A program made the translations under genes and the position numbers. Of a DNA stretch of 9,918 bases, positions 1 to 6,542 are shown piece after piece. The DNA comes from Pseudomonadota bacterium (GTDB lineage: Bacteria; Myxococcota; Polyangia; Polyangiales; Polyangiaceae). The notes beneath the pieces are model-generated. The model saw only the letters and a list, made by a program, of their open reading frames with translations, was not told the origin of the DNA and searched no databases. The stretch lies in the NCBI GenBank assembly GCA_023419055.1, contig JAEZYO010000453.1, forward strand, positions 1-9,918, in the 5' to 3' direction. The stretch's first letter is position 1. Each line of letters begins with the position of its first letter.

Positions 1-18
1 CCGCTAGAGTGCGGCTCC

Positions 19-1503
19 ATGAGGCGTGGCTTCGCGTCCGTGGCGTGCGTGTTCATCGCGGCCCCCGTGCTCGGCGGCTGCAAGGGCTCCGCCCCCGAGA
101 AGTCCGGCCCCGCCAAGGCGTCGTCTCCACTGCCGGTCGCTTCCGCGCCGTCCAGCGCTCCGCCCGCGCCGAGCCCGACCGCTGCGCCCGCCGCCTCGAC
201 CGATCGCGCTCGAGCAGTGCTCGACGCCTGGCTCGCGGCGCAAAACGAGCACGACTTCGCGCGCTACTCCACCCTGTACGCCGACCGCTTCTCGGGCATC
301 AAGCGCGTCGGCAAGCACACCGCCTGGTTCAACCGGAAGACCTGGCTCGACGATCGCAAGAGCATGTTCAAGCCCTCGGTGAGCGTCGCCGTGTCCGACG
401 TCACGATCAAGAACCTGGGCAAGACTTCACGCGTCGTCTTCACGCAAACGTTCACGTCGGGTTCCTTCAAGGACGAGGGCCGCAAGGAGCTCATCCTGAC
501 CGAGCAGGGCGACAAACTCCTGATCTCACGTGAAGAGATGCTCGTCTCCAACGTCGCCGGCAAGGCGACGGCGAACGGCGCGACGACCAGCGAGCGCTAC
601 GCCGTCCACGACGGCCTCATCGTCCTCGAAGCCAACGCTCCGGCGGAGGGACTGCGCGCGCTCGAGCTCACGAACGATTTCGTCGTGACGCGCCCGCTCG
701 ACACCGATCGCCTCGAGCCGCGGCTGCGCGCTCGCGTGGGGCAGTCGTTCGACCTCGTGAGGCCCGACGGCACGCTGTGTTCGGCCAAGATCGAGCGCCT
801 GGCGATGCGGATCGAGGCGGTCCCCCACTTCGGGATGGTGAACACGTGGCGGGGCGTCGGGGACTCCGCCGGAGGGCCGAAGGCGCCGGCTCGGGAGATC
901 GCGCTCGCGCTCTGGGACATGGTGAGCGCGGACCGCCGCTACCTCGTCGGCGTCCTCGATCAGCGTTGCTCGAAGGCTCCGCTCGCCTTCCCTACGGGAA
1001 CCGCGCCCAAGGTCGTGCCCGCTTCGGCTCCGTTCGCCAGCACGGCGGACCTCGCTCGCGCGGAGTTCCGAAAGCTCCCCGAGTACCTCGCCACCGAGAA
1101 GGAGTTCCGAGCCGAGGTGAAGAGCAAGAAGCGTTGGGACGAGTTCGAGGCCGAGGTCGAGGAGACCGCCTTCACGCTCTCGCCCACGCGCGAGCTCGTC
1201 GTGCGCTCCGTCGTCGCGGGCGAGAACGGCCTGGCGGCTTGTGGCGCGTTCCTCGGCGTGCTCTCTGCCGTTTTCGAGTTCGACACGAGCCAGGCGCCGC
1301 CACGCCTCGTGAAGAGTACGGTGCTCGAAGAGTCACAGGGCGTAAAACCGGTGTTCTTGCTCGACTCCGATCGCGACGGCCACCACGAGATCCTGAGCGC
1401 TCCGAGGGATCTCGACCAAGAGGTCGTGCTCTACGAGCTCGAGAGCGCGGGGGTCGAAGCGAACGGCTTGTTTTCGATCGCGTACATGGATTGCCCGTGT
1501 TGA
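19..1503 (+). CDS. Predicted lipoprotein with NTF2-like domain, function unknown
   Basis: This 494-residue protein is probably exported and lipid-anchored. Residues 1-21 form a short Arg-Arg-plus-hydrophobic signal peptide ending in a good lipobox, LGGC, with C21 as the anchor. Residues 22-60 are an Ala/Pro/Ser-rich linker. Residues about 62-175 (from RARAVLDAWLAAQNEHDF) look like an NTF2/SnoaL-type fold: an initial helix, an 'F..Y.D.F' stretch, a conserved Trp segment, then alternating beta strands. This kind of domain is often found in periplasmic proteins and binds small ligands or peptides. The rest (180-494) is not recognised, apart from a DSDRDG loop at residues 449-454 that resembles a calcium-binding or FG-GAP-like DxDxDG loop. 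The C-terminus is short and Cys-rich (DCPC). The ATG at 19 is chosen because it begins the signal peptide directly; only 18 bp precede it in the window and no strong ribosome site is visible. The downstream neighbour is convergent, so it is not in an operon with anything visible to its right. No enzymatic function can be assigned. Confidence 0.85.
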   Translation: MRRGFASVACVFIAAPVLGGCKGSAPEKSGPAKASSPLPVASAPSSAPPAPSPTAAPAASTDRARAVLDAWLAAQNEHDFARYSTLYADRFSGIKRVGKHTAWFNRKTWLDDRKSMFKPSVSVAVSDVTIKNLGKTSRVVFTQTFTSGSFKDEGRKELILTEQGDKLLISREEMLVSNVAGKATANGATTSERYAVHDGLIVLEANAPAEGLRALELTNDFVVTRPLDTDRLEPRLRARVGQSFDLVRPDGTLCSAKIERLAMRIEAVPHFGMVNTWRGVGDSAGGPKAPAREIALALWDMVSADRRYLVGVLDQRCSKAPLAFPTGTAPKVVPASAPFASTADLARAEFRKLPEYLATEKEFRAEVKSKKRWDEFEAEVEETAFTLSPTRELVVRSVVAGENGLAACGAFLGVLSAVFEFDTSQAPPRLVKSTVLEESQGVKPVFLLDSDRDGHHEILSAPRDLDQEVVLYELESAGVEANGLFSIAYMDCPC

Positions 1504-1634
1504 GGTTTCGCTGAAACAACTCGACGAGGAGAGGCGGTCGACCTGCTCGAGCTCTTACGCGCTCGGGTTCGACCAGCGGCCTTGAGTCGAGCGGCGTTTC
1601 GATCGTGCCCAAGGCTCGCCGCGCCGAGCTCCGC

Positions 1635-2441
1635 TCAGCGTGCGGCTCCGGCGATCGCCGCGTCGACCTCTCGGCGTGCGCCGGAGAAATAGTCGTTCGG
1701 AGCGAAGCCGACGAGTCGCCGGAACACTCGGTGGCACTGAGCATAGCTCCCGAAGTCTGCGCCGAGCGCCGCGTGGCTGAACGGCTGCCCGGCGTCGACG
1801 AGCCTCACGAACTCGATCAAGCGCAGCCGAGCTCGATACTCCGAGAGCCTGACCCCCCAATCGCGGTGGAAGTAGCGGCTGAGCTGGGTCGGGTTCGCGC
1901 CGAGTCGATCGGCGATCTGCACCTCCGACCAGGCGCGTTCGACCTTCAAGACCTCGAGCGCGCGGCGGCTGAGCACGTGAACGCTCCCGAACCGCGGAGC
2001 GACCGCGGCGAAGAACCCTGTGAGCTGCGCCTCGACCGCCGTGGTGTCCCTGAGCTCGCCGAGCGCCGCCAGCCGAGCCTCGAGCGAGTCGACCTCGGAG
2101 GGCTCGAGCCGAGCCCTGACGCCCTGAGCGCAAGAGTAAGAACCGCCCAGATGCGCCGACAGGGCCCGGTTCAGCGCCACGACGTAGAGCTCGAGATCCG
2201 GGCTGGCCTCGAGTAGCTCGTGATCTTGGCCGGGTTGGAAGAGCAAGACGTCACCGCGAGCAACGCCGAGGCGGTGTCCGCCGACGCCCAGCACGGCGGA
2301 GCCGCGGAAAACGACGTTGAGCTCCGTCTCCTCGTGAAAGTGCCGCGGACGCCAGAAGCTCGGCTGGTGTCGCCAGGTCTGCGCTCGACGCCCGGGAAGC
2401 ATCGGAAAGGGCTGGAACAACGCTCCGCTGCCGGATCGCAC
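1635..2441 (-). CDS. AraC-family transcriptional regulator with cupin sensor domain
   Basis: The 268-residue protein has the usual AraC/XylS layout and length. The N-terminal cupin-type effector domain shows PRHFHEETELNVVF (residues 32-45) and a second cupin motif, GHRLGVARGDVLLFQPGQDHEL (55-76, key residues G63, D64, P70, H74). The C-terminal DNA-binding domain has two helix-turn-helix units: the first about residues 172-193 (AADRLG-type helix, then PTQLSRYFHRDWG), the second about 222-250, with the family signature FGSYAQCHRVFRRLVGFAP. Such proteins activate or repress genes for sugar or small-molecule use. The GTG at 2441 is chosen because it puts 30 residues before the cupin; a short AAGG lies only 3 bases upstream. 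ATG at 2402 is an alternative (255 residues). A longer reading to ATG 2528 or beyond would overlap the start of the divergent hydrolase gene and adds unconserved-looking sequence. Its effector is unknown; the divergent GH16 gene is the obvious target (inference). Confidence 0.9.
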   Translation of the reverse strand: MRSGSGALFQPFPMLPGRRAQTWRHQPSFWRPRHFHEETELNVVFRGSAVLGVGGHRLGVARGDVLLFQPGQDHELLEASPDLELYVVALNRALSAHLGGSYSCAQGVRARLEPSEVDSLEARLAALGELRDTTAVEAQLTGFFAAVAPRFGSVHVLSRRALEVLKVERAWSEVQIADRLGANPTQLSRYFHRDWGVRLSEYRARLRLIEFVRLVDAGQPFSHAALGADFGSYAQCHRVFRRLVGFAPNDYFSGARREVDAAIAGAAR

Positions 2442-2499
2442 GGCCCTTAGCCTAGCACTCGCTCGAACCGCAGAAGTGGCAAGAGATGAGATGCGAGCG

Positions 2500-2512
2500 C
2501 CGGGCGGCCCGG
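2500..2512. promoter_or_regulatory. Small inverted repeat in the divergent AraC/GH16 promoter region
   Basis: CCGGG and CCCGG form perfect 5-bp arms around a CGG centre, a few bases upstream of the AAGG ribosome site (2516-2519) of the hydrolase gene. It could be an operator or a short leader hairpin that shields the ribosome site. In DNA this GC-rich a 5-bp palindrome occurs often by chance, and AraC proteins usually bind direct repeats, so the call is tentative. No convincing -35/-10 pair was found in 2442-2526. Confidence 0.2.
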
Positions 2513-2526
2513 TCCAAGGTGCCGTC

Positions 2527-3534
2527 ATGTCGCGGAACGCAAGAAGCGCCCTCTCTCTTCTCCTCGCTTGCCTCGGGTTCTCGTGCGACGACGGCGGGCG
2601 AAGCACCGGGGGCACTGGCGGCGCGACGAACGGAGCCGCAGGGGCTCATGGCCTCAGCGCAGGCGGAGCTGGGTCGTCGGCGAGCAGCGGCGGCACCGCT
2701 TCCGGACCTGCGGGAGGCGCTCCATCGGGCGGCTCCGACGCTCCCGGCGGCAGCCCCGCCTCGGGCGGCGGCGGCACGACGAGCACCGGAGGAGCCGGCG
2801 CCGGCGGCGGTCAAACCTCCGGGTACACGCTGCTCTTCCGCGACGACTTCGACACGCTCGATCTCACGCGCTGGCAGCTCATGACCCACTCTTGGGATAC
2901 CAACCTCGCGCTGTTCGGCTCGGAGTCGGTGAGCGTGGCGGACGGCCAGCTCGTGCTGAGCCTCTTGCCGGCGCCCGAGGGCACCGTCGACTCGACGAAC
3001 GCGCCCAAATCGTTCCTGGGCGCCGAGGTCCGCTCCGTCGACACGCTGACTTACGGTCGTGTTCGAGCTCGCGTCCGCTTCGCGAGCGGATCGGCGGTCG
3101 TCTCTTCTTTGGTCACGATCTACACCCCCTGGCCCGCCGATGACTGGAACGAGCTCGACATCGAGGTCCTGGGAAAGGCGCCCGTCTCCACGCAGTTCAA
3201 CGCCATGGTCTACCTGGGGGAGCCCGTCATCCCTCCAGCCACTCAATCCGTCTCGCCGACGCAGTTCCCCCAGAAGGTCGATCTCGGCTTCGATCCGAGC
3301 GCCGACTTTCACGTCTTCGAGATCGAGTGGACCCCCGAGAGCGCGAGATTCGTCGTCGACGACGTCGTCACTCACACCTGGACGGAGCACATCGAGCGGA
3401 TGAAGCTCGCGCAGAACGTGCTCCTGACCATCTGGGCTTCGTCGAGCGCTGCGTGGGCCGGCGCCGTGACGGCCGAGACTGGGACCGCAAAGGCCTACTA
3501 CGACTGGGTCGAGCTCTATCGATTCGATCCCTGA
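2527..3534 (+). CDS. Secreted glycoside hydrolase family 16 lipoprotein (lichenase-like beta-glucanase)
   Basis: This 335-residue protein is predicted to hydrolyse beta-glucan outside the cytoplasm. Residues 1-20 form a signal peptide (MSRNARSALS followed by a Leu-rich core) ending at C20 in a weak lipobox (GFSC), then a Gly/Ser/Thr-rich linker to about residue 98. The catalytic jelly-roll domain runs from about 101 to 335. It opens with FRDDFDTLDLTRW and carries the GH16 active-site strand WNELDIEVLGK at 207-217, where E209 is the expected nucleophile, D211 the assisting acid and E213 the acid/base. The spacing ExDxE, with no extra residue, is that of lichenases and xyloglucan-active members rather than laminarinases or agarases (ExDxxE). 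FDPSADFHVFEIEWTP (255-270) and VVDDVVTHTW (276-285) are typical later strands. The ATG at 2527 is preferred over GTG 2476 because it starts the signal peptide and has AAGG 7 bases upstream. It is divergent from the AraC regulator. The exact substrate is not established. Confidence 0.9.
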   Translation: MSRNARSALSLLLACLGFSCDDGGRSTGGTGGATNGAAGAHGLSAGGAGSSASSGGTASGPAGGAPSGGSDAPGGSPASGGGGTTSTGGAGAGGGQTSGYTLLFRDDFDTLDLTRWQLMTHSWDTNLALFGSESVSVADGQLVLSLLPAPEGTVDSTNAPKSFLGAEVRSVDTLTYGRVRARVRFASGSAVVSSLVTIYTPWPADDWNELDIEVLGKAPVSTQFNAMVYLGEPVIPPATQSVSPTQFPQKVDLGFDPSADFHVFEIEWTPESARFVVDDVVTHTWTEHIERMKLAQNVLLTIWASSSAAWAGAVTAETGTAKAYYDWVELYRFDP

Positions 3535-3604
3535 GGATCACGGTGGGAAAGACTCCAGACCGGCCAAGATTGTCCGAATTTGTGCCACGTGTGCCGCACG
3601 GGCA

Positions 3605-3620
3605 AGCGCTCCGCGGCGCT
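3605..3620. promoter_or_regulatory. GC-rich inverted repeat between GH16 and ferritin-like genes
   Basis: AGCGC (3605-3609) and GCGCT (3616-3620) are perfect arms around a 6-base loop, 70 bp after the hydrolase stop codon. It could be a weak terminator for that gene: TTTT occurs at 3632-3635, but only after a second inverted repeat. Otherwise it is a chance GC palindrome. Confidence 0.2.
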
Positions 3621-3634
3621 AAACTCCAGAGTTT
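3621..3634. promoter_or_regulatory. 14-bp palindrome upstream of the ferritin-like gene (candidate operator)
   Basis: AAACTC and GAGTTT are perfect 6-bp arms around CA, directly abutting the preceding GC-rich repeat and lying 45 bp upstream of the GTG start at 3680. The arms are much more AT-rich than the surrounding DNA, which makes a functional site more plausible than for a GC-only palindrome. It fits a dimeric repressor site, or together with the preceding stem an intrinsic terminator ending in TTTT. No regulator can be named from the sequence. Confidence 0.3.
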
Positions 3635-3679
3635 TCGGGCTCCAGTCACGGAACAACGTTTGCTTCATCAGGGTTCGTT

Positions 3680-5248
3680 GTGGCACTTCGCGTACCGACC
3701 GAGCTTTGGGCAGCCTCGTTGCTGGCGATGTTGGGTGTGGCCCCTGTGGCTTGCGGCGGGCGAGGCGAAGAATCCGGGGCTGACGACACGCCCGACAGTG
3801 GGACGATAGAGCGCGGAACAGCGGGCGCCAGCGGAACGAGCGGAAGCGGCTCCGGCGGGACGAGCCAAGGGACCGGCGGGACGAGCCAAGGGACCGGCGG
3901 GACGAGTCAAGGGACCGGCGGTGCCGGAGCAGGCAACCCGTTTCCTTGCGAGTCGCCGACACCGCTCCTGGATGCGAGCACCGGTTTCCTCATTTGCGCG
4001 AACGGCGTCATCGTCCGACCCGTCGTGGCTCAATGCCCGTCAGCGCTCCCGCGCCCTGATGAGGTCCCGAACTACGAGCCCGAGAGCGACACCTGCCGCT
4101 ACGACTCGGACTGTACGGCGGGAGCACACGGTTACTGTGCGCGCACCCCAGGGTACCCCTACTTCAACCGCTGCGTGTACGGGTGCGTGCAAGACGCTGA
4201 CTGCAACGCAGGGCAAATTTGCCTGTGCGGCGATCCAGTCGGTAACTGCATGTTAGCGACCGATTGCACGTCCGACGCCGATTGCGGCACCGGGCTGCAT
4301 TGTGCGGGAGTCGTGGGCGATTGCGGCGCCGTGATCTTCGCGTGCCAGACCCGAGCCGATACGTGCGCGACCGATACCGACTGTACGCCGAATACGTGTA
4401 GGGTCGATGTCGATGCGGGCGGGCGCGCTTGCGATCCCGACGCGATAGCTTCTCCGCCCGGCACATGCGGGGGCGGGCGCCCGTTCCTCGTCGGCGACCT
4501 CTGGCGCGTCGCAGGAGTGAGCGAACGCTCCGACTGGTGCGCGAAAGAGATCCGTCCGTCGCTCGATCTCGACCCGAGCCTCCGCGCGCGGCTCTCGGCG
4601 GACTTCCTGCGCGCAGCCCAGCTCGAGCACGCCTCCGTCGCCGCGTTCAGCCGCTTCTTGCTCGAGCTCCTGGCCCTCGGCGCCCCCGCCGAGCTCGTGG
4701 CCGAGACCATCCGCGCACTCGACGACGAGCGCCGTCACGCCGAGCTCTGCTTCGCGCTGGCCTCCGCTTACGCCGGCCGGAAGCTCGGCCCGGACGAGCT
4801 CGACCTCTCCGGCGCCCTACCCGCTCCGAACCTCGAGCACTCCGTCCGGACGGCCCTGCTCGAGGGCTGCGTCGGTGAGACGGTGGCAGCGCTCCAAGCC
4901 GCCGAGCTCAGTGAGCGGGTGGCCGATCCGGTCCTGCGCTCTGCGCTCGCTGGGATCGCGACCGACGAGAAGCGACACGCGGAGCTCGCGTTCAAGTTCG
5001 TGAAGTGGGCGCTCTACCGTGGCGGTGCTTCGGTCGCGGAGATCGTCGCGCGCCAGATCGAACATTCGAGGGTCGAGCTCGCTTCTCGAGCGCGAATCGA
5101 GGGCGACGCGATGAGCGATGCCCTCGTGCGAGACGGAGTGCTGAGCCCGCGTCTCGCGAGTGCCGTTCGCGTCGCGGCGCTCGAGTCCGTCGTGCTCCCG
5201 GCGCTCGACGCTCTGAGCCGAGCTGTGAGCGAGAAGCGTGCGGCCTGA
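3680..5248 (+). CDS. Secreted Cys-rich protein with C-terminal ferritin-like diiron domain
   Basis: The 522-residue protein joins two unlike halves. Residues 1-25 are an export signal (hydrophobic AASLLAMLGVAPVAC, an atypical lipobox with Pro at -3), followed by a Gly/Ser/Thr linker with three GGTSQGT repeats (59-79). Residues 90-287 contain 23 cysteines and four DxDC motifs (142-145, 172-175, 199-202, 232-235), as expected for a disulfide-rich extracellular domain. Residues about 300-520 are helical and carry the full ligand set of a ferritin/rubrerythrin-type diiron site: E316 (helix 1), E350-x-x-H353 in DDERRH, E400 (helix 3, GETVAAL) and E430-x-x-H433 in DEKRH. Family members act as iron stores, peroxidases or oxidases; which applies here is unknown. 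The start is GTG, with AGGG 6 bases upstream (3670-3673). It is convergent with egtB, 16 bp away. A diiron domain outside the cytoplasm is odd, because most ferritin-like proteins are cytoplasmic; the location is inferred from the signal peptide. Confidence 0.85.
   Translation: MALRVPTELWAASLLAMLGVAPVACGGRGEESGADDTPDSGTIERGTAGASGTSGSGSGGTSQGTGGTSQGTGGTSQGTGGAGAGNPFPCESPTPLLDASTGFLICANGVIVRPVVAQCPSALPRPDEVPNYEPESDTCRYDSDCTAGAHGYCARTPGYPYFNRCVYGCVQDADCNAGQICLCGDPVGNCMLATDCTSDADCGTGLHCAGVVGDCGAVIFACQTRADTCATDTDCTPNTCRVDVDAGGRACDPDAIASPPGTCGGGRPFLVGDLWRVAGVSERSDWCAKEIRPSLDLDPSLRARLSADFLRAAQLEHASVAAFSRFLLELLALGAPAELVAETIRALDDERRHAELCFALASAYAGRKLGPDELDLSGALPAPNLEHSVRTALLEGCVGETVAALQAAELSERVADPVLRSALAGIATDEKRHAELAFKFVKWALYRGGASVAEIVARQIEHSRVELASRARIEGDAMSDALVRDGVLSPRLASAVRVAALESVVLPALDALSRAVSEKRAA
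3854..3916 (+). repeat. Three tandem 21-bp repeats encoding GGTSQGT linker
   Basis: Three consecutive in-frame 21-bp units (3854-3874, 3875-3895, 3896-3916) encode GGTSQGT three times. The first two are identical; the third differs by one synonymous base (AGC to AGT, Ser). Identity at the DNA level suggests recent slippage or duplication, so copy number may vary between strains. It is part of the flexible linker of the surrounding gene. Confidence 0.9.
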
Positions 5249-5268
5249 AGAGCTTCGCTGTGACTCAC
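5225..5268. terminator. Possible bidirectional terminator hairpin between convergent genes
   Basis: The 3' ends of the ferritin-like gene and egtB are only 16 bp apart. Around them an outer stem GTGAG/CTCAC (5225-5229 with 5264-5268) encloses an inner stem GAAGC/GCTTC (5233-5237 with 5252-5256), with an internal loop between. The structure is imperfect, lies mostly within coding sequence and has no T-run on either side, so the call is weak. Rho-dependent termination or transcript overlap is equally possible. Confidence 0.2.
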
Positions 5269-6542
5269 CGGCTCCGCGCGAGGCGGATCCCCGTCACCTG
5301 CCAGCGCGCGCCCGGGTAGAAAAAGTTCCGGTACGTGACCCGCACGTGACCCGGCGGGGTGAAGCACGAGCCGCCGCGCAGCACGAGCTGGTTGCACATG
5401 AACTTCCCGTTGTACTCGCCGAGAGCACCAGGAGCCGGCGCGAACCCGGGGTACGGAGCGTAGGCGCTCGAAGTCCAGACCCACGCCTCGCCGAGCAAAC
5501 CGGGCATCGACTGGGGAACGAAATGCAGGTCTTCGTCGGATGACGTCGCGATTTCGTCCTGGGCCGCGATCTCCCACTCGGCCTCCGTGGGGAGCCGGGC
5601 TCCCGCCCAGCGGGCGTAGGCGTCGGCCTCGTAGTAGCTCACGTGGCAGACCGGCGCGGCGAGGTCGAGCTCGTGGTTGCCGTAGAGAGAGAAGCGGTGC
5701 CACTCGTCGTCGTGCTCGCGGAAGTAGAGCGGGGCGCGGATGTGCTCGTCGTTCCGCATGGCCCAGCCGTCGGAGAGCCAGAGCTCCGGGCGCTCGTAGC
5801 CGCCGTCGTGCATGAACTCGAGGTACTCCGCGTTCGTCACGAGCGAAGTCGCGATCGAGAACGGCTCGAGGTAGATCTGGTGCGCGGGGGACTCGTTGTC
5901 GAAGGCGAAGCCGCGCCCCCGGTGCCCGACGGTGAGTAACCCTCCGGGGTGTGCGGCGAAGCGCTTTTCCACGGGGGCCGAGAGCGGCGGCGGCTCCTTC
6001 GCGTAGGCGGGCTCGAGGGGGTTCTGAGCCAGGAGGTGCTGCAGATCGGTGAGCAGGAGCTCTTGGTGCTGCTGCTCGTGGTGCAGGCCGATCTCGAGGA
6101 CGGAGAGAGACTCCTCGTCGAGCGAGCCGCTCCGGAGCGCGCGCGCGACCCTGAAGTCGACGGCGTTCCGGTACTCGAAGACCTCTTCGACCGTGGGCCG
6201 AGTCAGGAGGCCGCGAGCGGGTCGAGCGTGCCTTGGCCCTTCCGCCTCGTAGTACGAGTTGAACAGGTAATGAAAGCCTTCCCGGTGAGGGCGATATTCT
6301 GGTTCGACGCGGCGCAAGACGAAGGTCTCGAAGAACCACGTGGTGTGCGCGAGGTGCCACTTCACCGGGCTCGCGTCGGGCATCGACTGCGCCGAATAGT
6401 CGTCGATCTCGAGCGCCCGACAGAGGCGCTCGCTTCGCGCGCGGACGCTGGTGTACGCGGCGGCGACGCCCTCCGGCGCCTCGCTCGCGCGCTGAGACGG
6501 ACGCGCCGTTCGGGCGAGCGAGTCAGGCGACGGGCGAGCCAT
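5265..6542 (-). CDS. egtB: Ergothioneine biosynthesis sulfoxide synthase EgtB
   Basis: EgtB is a non-heme Fe(II) enzyme that uses O2 to join hercynine (trimethylhistidine) to a cysteine thiol as a sulfoxide, the central step of ergothioneine synthesis in the cytoplasm. The 425-residue length fits the family. The N-terminal DinB-like domain (about 30-170) contains KWHLAHTTWFFETF (61-74, with H63/H66 supplying one iron ligand), YLFNSYYE (92-99), RGLLTRPTVEEV (110-121) and LHHEQQHQE (153-161, with H155 and H159 as HxxxH ligands). The C-terminal formylglycine-generating-enzyme/sulfatase-modifying-type domain (about 195-423) shows RLPTEAEWE (316-324), VLRGGSCFTP (387-396) and TYRNFFYP near the end. 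The ATG at 6542 has GGAGGG just upstream (6546-6551) and overlaps the end of egtD by 20 bp, so the two are translationally coupled. No egtA or egtC lies nearby, which suggests direct use of cysteine rather than gamma-glutamylcysteine (inference). The C-S lyase step (EgtE-like) must be encoded elsewhere. Confidence 0.95.
   Translation of the reverse strand: MARPSPDSLARTARPSQRASEAPEGVAAAYTSVRARSERLCRALEIDDYSAQSMPDASPVKWHLAHTTWFFETFVLRRVEPEYRPHREGFHYLFNSYYEAEGPRHARPARGLLTRPTVEEVFEYRNAVDFRVARALRSGSLDEESLSVLEIGLHHEQQHQELLLTDLQHLLAQNPLEPAYAKEPPPLSAPVEKRFAAHPGGLLTVGHRGRGFAFDNESPAHQIYLEPFSIATSLVTNAEYLEFMHDGGYERPELWLSDGWAMRNDEHIRAPLYFREHDDEWHRFSLYGNHELDLAAPVCHVSYYEADAYARWAGARLPTEAEWEIAAQDEIATSSDEDLHFVPQSMPGLLGEAWVWTSSAYAPYPGFAPAPGALGEYNGKFMCNQLVLRGGSCFTPPGHVRVTYRNFFYPGARWQVTGIRLARSR

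Noticed and set aside
1504..1634. Convergent gap with a GTTTC/GAAAC mini-hairpin right after the first gene (1505-1517)
   Set aside because: The 5-bp stem has no T-run; it is too weak to call a terminator, and nothing else was found in the 131 bp.
1605..2216. Plus-strand frame opposite the AraC gene
   Set aside because: The opposite strand encodes unmistakable AraC motifs; this frame shows no domain.
2442..2615. Longer AraC start (up to 2615, or ATG 2528)
   Set aside because: It would overlap the start of the divergent GH16 signal peptide and adds Arg/Ala/Pro-rich sequence with no family similarity; GTG 2441 gives the usual length.
2600..2820. Gly/Ser-rich repetitive DNA in the GH16 gene
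   Set aside because: It encodes an irregular flexible linker; no exact tandem unit is present, so it is not listed as a repeat.
3854..3916. Short repeats considered as CRISPR
   Set aside because: The units are contiguous, in frame and without spacers.
5014..6360. Long 448-codon minus-strand reading frame across egtB
   Set aside because: It lies in another frame over the clear EgtB coding region and is Arg/Ala/Pro-rich low-complexity sequence, typical of GC-rich shadow frames.
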